In this document: positions 5,734-6,813 of the stretch, one piece after another
How the letters are laid out: each line of letters opens with the position of its first letter
Numbering within the stretch: position 1 is the first letter of the stretch
Source of the DNA: Comamonas sp. lk
GTDB taxonomy: Bacteria; Pseudomonadota; Gammaproteobacteria; Burkholderiales; Burkholderiaceae_C
Assembly: GCA_945875225.1 (NCBI GenBank)
Contig: CAMCJY010000107.1
Coordinates: 1-6,813, forward strand
Reading direction: 5' to 3'
Length of the DNA: 6,813 nt
Position numbers and translations under genes: made by a program
The notes under the pieces: model-generated
Databases searched by the model: none
The model's input: the letters and a program-made list of their open reading frames with translations, nothing else
Told to the model about the DNA's origin: nothing

Positions 5734-6813
5734 TCAAGCGCTAGTAGTCGCCTTTGCGGCGCGCGCTTCCTCCTGCAAGCGCAGCACGCGACGCTGTACT
5801 TTGCCGGTGGTTGTCATGGGCAAAGCCTCCACAAACTCGATCTCTTTGGGGTATTCGTAAGGTGCCAGCAGGCCTCGCACATGGGCTTGCAGTTGGCGTG
5901 TCAAATCGGCTTCAAAGGGTTTGCGCTTTTTCGCCTGCAGCGCGTGCGCCATCAGGTATTCCGGCGCGATCACCACATAGGCTTTGACCAGCGCGCCCCG
6001 GTCCGCATCCGGCTTAGGCACCACGGCCGCATTGGCCACCGCGGCGTGCTTGACCAGGCAGTTTTCAATCTCGCCCGGCCCGATGCGGTAACCGGCGGAC
6101 TTGAACACATCGTCACTACGGCCCTGGTACCACAAATAGCCTTGCGCATCGCGCACCGCCAGGTCGCCGGTACGGCACCAGTCGCCGGTGAATTTGCCTT
6201 GGGTGGCCTGCGGGTTTTTCCAGTAAGCCAAAAAGAAAATGGGGTTCGCCTTGCCATGCACATCCAAGCGGTGCACAGCCACATCCCCAGGATCACCCAC
6301 TGCGCACTCAAAGCCCGCCGCATCAATCACCGCCACCCGGTGTCCGGGATAGCCCATACCCATGCTGCCGGGCTTGGGCGGCCACAGGCGCGCGCAGTTA
6401 CCGACGATGTAATTGATTTCGGTCTGCCCGAACATTTCGTTCACCGTCACGCCTAATTGTTTTTTGCAATAGGCAAACACCGCGTCGCCCACCGCCTCGC
6501 CCGCGCTCATGATGGCCTGTAGTTTCAAACCCCAGGACCGGCGCACGCTGCGGCCCGGCTGACCCGGCGCGGCTTTCATCATGGCTTTGAGCGCGGTTGG
6601 GAACAAAAAGGTGTGCGTCACGCCACAGCGCGCCATCAGCTGCAAAGCCACCTCCGGCCCAAAGCGTCCGCCATAGGCCACAATCTCGCGTCCGAAATAC
6701 AGCGTGGGCAGTAGCGCGTCCATCAGCCCGCCCGTCCAGGCCCAATCGGCCGGGCTCCAAAACACCGCTTCAGACCCCTTGGGCAGCGCATCCTCAGCCA
6801 AGGCAGGCGCTGC
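5734..6813 (-). CDS. AMP-forming acyl-CoA synthetase (ANL superfamily), C-terminal part; 5' end outside window
   Basis: About 359 residues are visible and the frame is open to the window edge, so the start and the N-terminal P-loop-like TSGTTG motif lie outside. Family enzymes are usually around 550 residues, so roughly a third is missing. Numbering from the TTG codon at 6799-6801, motifs in order are WTGGLMDALLPTLYFGR (22-38), MSAGEAVGD (98-106), MFGQTEIN (123-130, adenylation core), WCRTGDLAVRDAQGYLWY (208-225), GRSDDVFKSAGYRIGPGEIE (227-246, hinge and C-terminal domain) and TTTGKVQRR (330-338, with K334 the conserved adenylation lysine). The enzyme activates a carboxylic acid as acyl-AMP and then forms acyl-CoA. 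SAGYRIGPGEIE and the layout resemble acetate/medium-chain (ACSM-like) synthetases more than long-chain FadD, but chain length cannot be read from motifs alone. The product is cytoplasmic with no targeting signal in the visible part. It heads the minus-strand run, as far as visible, ending 21 bases before the Tas-like gene. Confidence 0.93.
   Translation of the reverse strand, partial: AAPALAEDALPKGSEAVFWSPADWAWTGGLMDALLPTLYFGREIVAYGGRFGPEVALQLMARCGVTHTFLFPTALKAMMKAAPGQPGRSVRRSWGLKLQAIMSAGEAVGDAVFAYCKKQLGVTVNEMFGQTEINYIVGNCARLWPPKPGSMGMGYPGHRVAVIDAAGFECAVGDPGDVAVHRLDVHGKANPIFFLAYWKNPQATQGKFTGDWCRTGDLAVRDAQGYLWYQGRSDDVFKSAGYRIGPGEIENCLVKHAAVANAAVVPKPDADRGALVKAYVVIAPEYLMAHALQAKKRKPFEADLTRQLQAHVRGLLAPYEYPKEIEFVEALPMTTTGKVQRRVLRLQEEARAAKATTSA

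Noticed and set aside
5122..6456. A 444-codon open frame on the plus strand, antisense to the Tas-like gene and the acyl-CoA synthetase.
   Set aside because: It spans two well-recognised minus-strand genes. Its translation is rich in His, Gln, Arg and Ala with no recognisable domain, and it matches what the complement of GC-rich coding sequence produces. No Shine-Dalgarno or separate promoter was seen.

Overview
The window is ordinary, very compact chromosomal DNA from a Gram-negative proteobacterium. The most likely source is a betaproteobacterium of the order Burkholderiales, perhaps Comamonadaceae (Rhodoferax/Polaromonas-like). This is inferred from moderately high GC content, the style of the proteins, and a gene mix of type I MurB, YajQ, PlsY, a YbaK-type deacylase, a Tas-type aldo-keto reductase and a bacterial NDUFA9-like protein. 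No marker gene in the window fixes the genus. Only 263 of 6813 bases lie outside the called genes, and the longest gap is 96 bases. There are no RNA genes, insertion sequences, CRISPR arrays, phage genes or clear integration scars.

Layout. (1) At 1-722, plus strand, is the 3' end of a hybrid sensor histidine kinase: the C-terminal half of the ATPase domain followed by a receiver domain. (2) At 719-2863, minus strand, are murB (UDP-MurNAc dehydrogenase, peptidoglycan precursor synthesis) and, 96 bases downstream, an NDUFA9-like NAD(P)-binding atypical SDR. The SDR gene meets the kinase gene tail to tail, and both stop codons lie inside one CTAG tetranucleotide. (3) At 2937-3422, plus strand, is yajQ, divergent from murB across a 73-base promoter region. 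(4) At 3426-6813, minus strand, is a tight run of four genes, probably one transcript: an acyl-CoA synthetase (5' end outside the window), a Tas-like aldo-keto reductase, a YbaK-family Cys-tRNA(Pro) deacylase with a GTG start, and plsY (glycerol-3-phosphate acyltransferase). The intergenic gaps are 21, 27 and 43 bases. plsY converges on yajQ with 3 bases between the stops.

Functionally the region is mostly housekeeping: cell-wall precursor (MurB), phospholipid precursor (PlsY), translation quality control (YbaK), a possible nucleotide/c-di-GMP-binding protein (YajQ), fatty acid activation (acyl-CoA synthetase) and redox enzymes (Tas-like, NDUFA9-like). I found no convincing evidence of a novel system. 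The findings are small architectural points with correspondingly low interest scores. For murB, yajQ and plsY the longest open frames extend well upstream of the true starts; the starts given here were chosen from family N-termini and, where present, Shine-Dalgarno sites.
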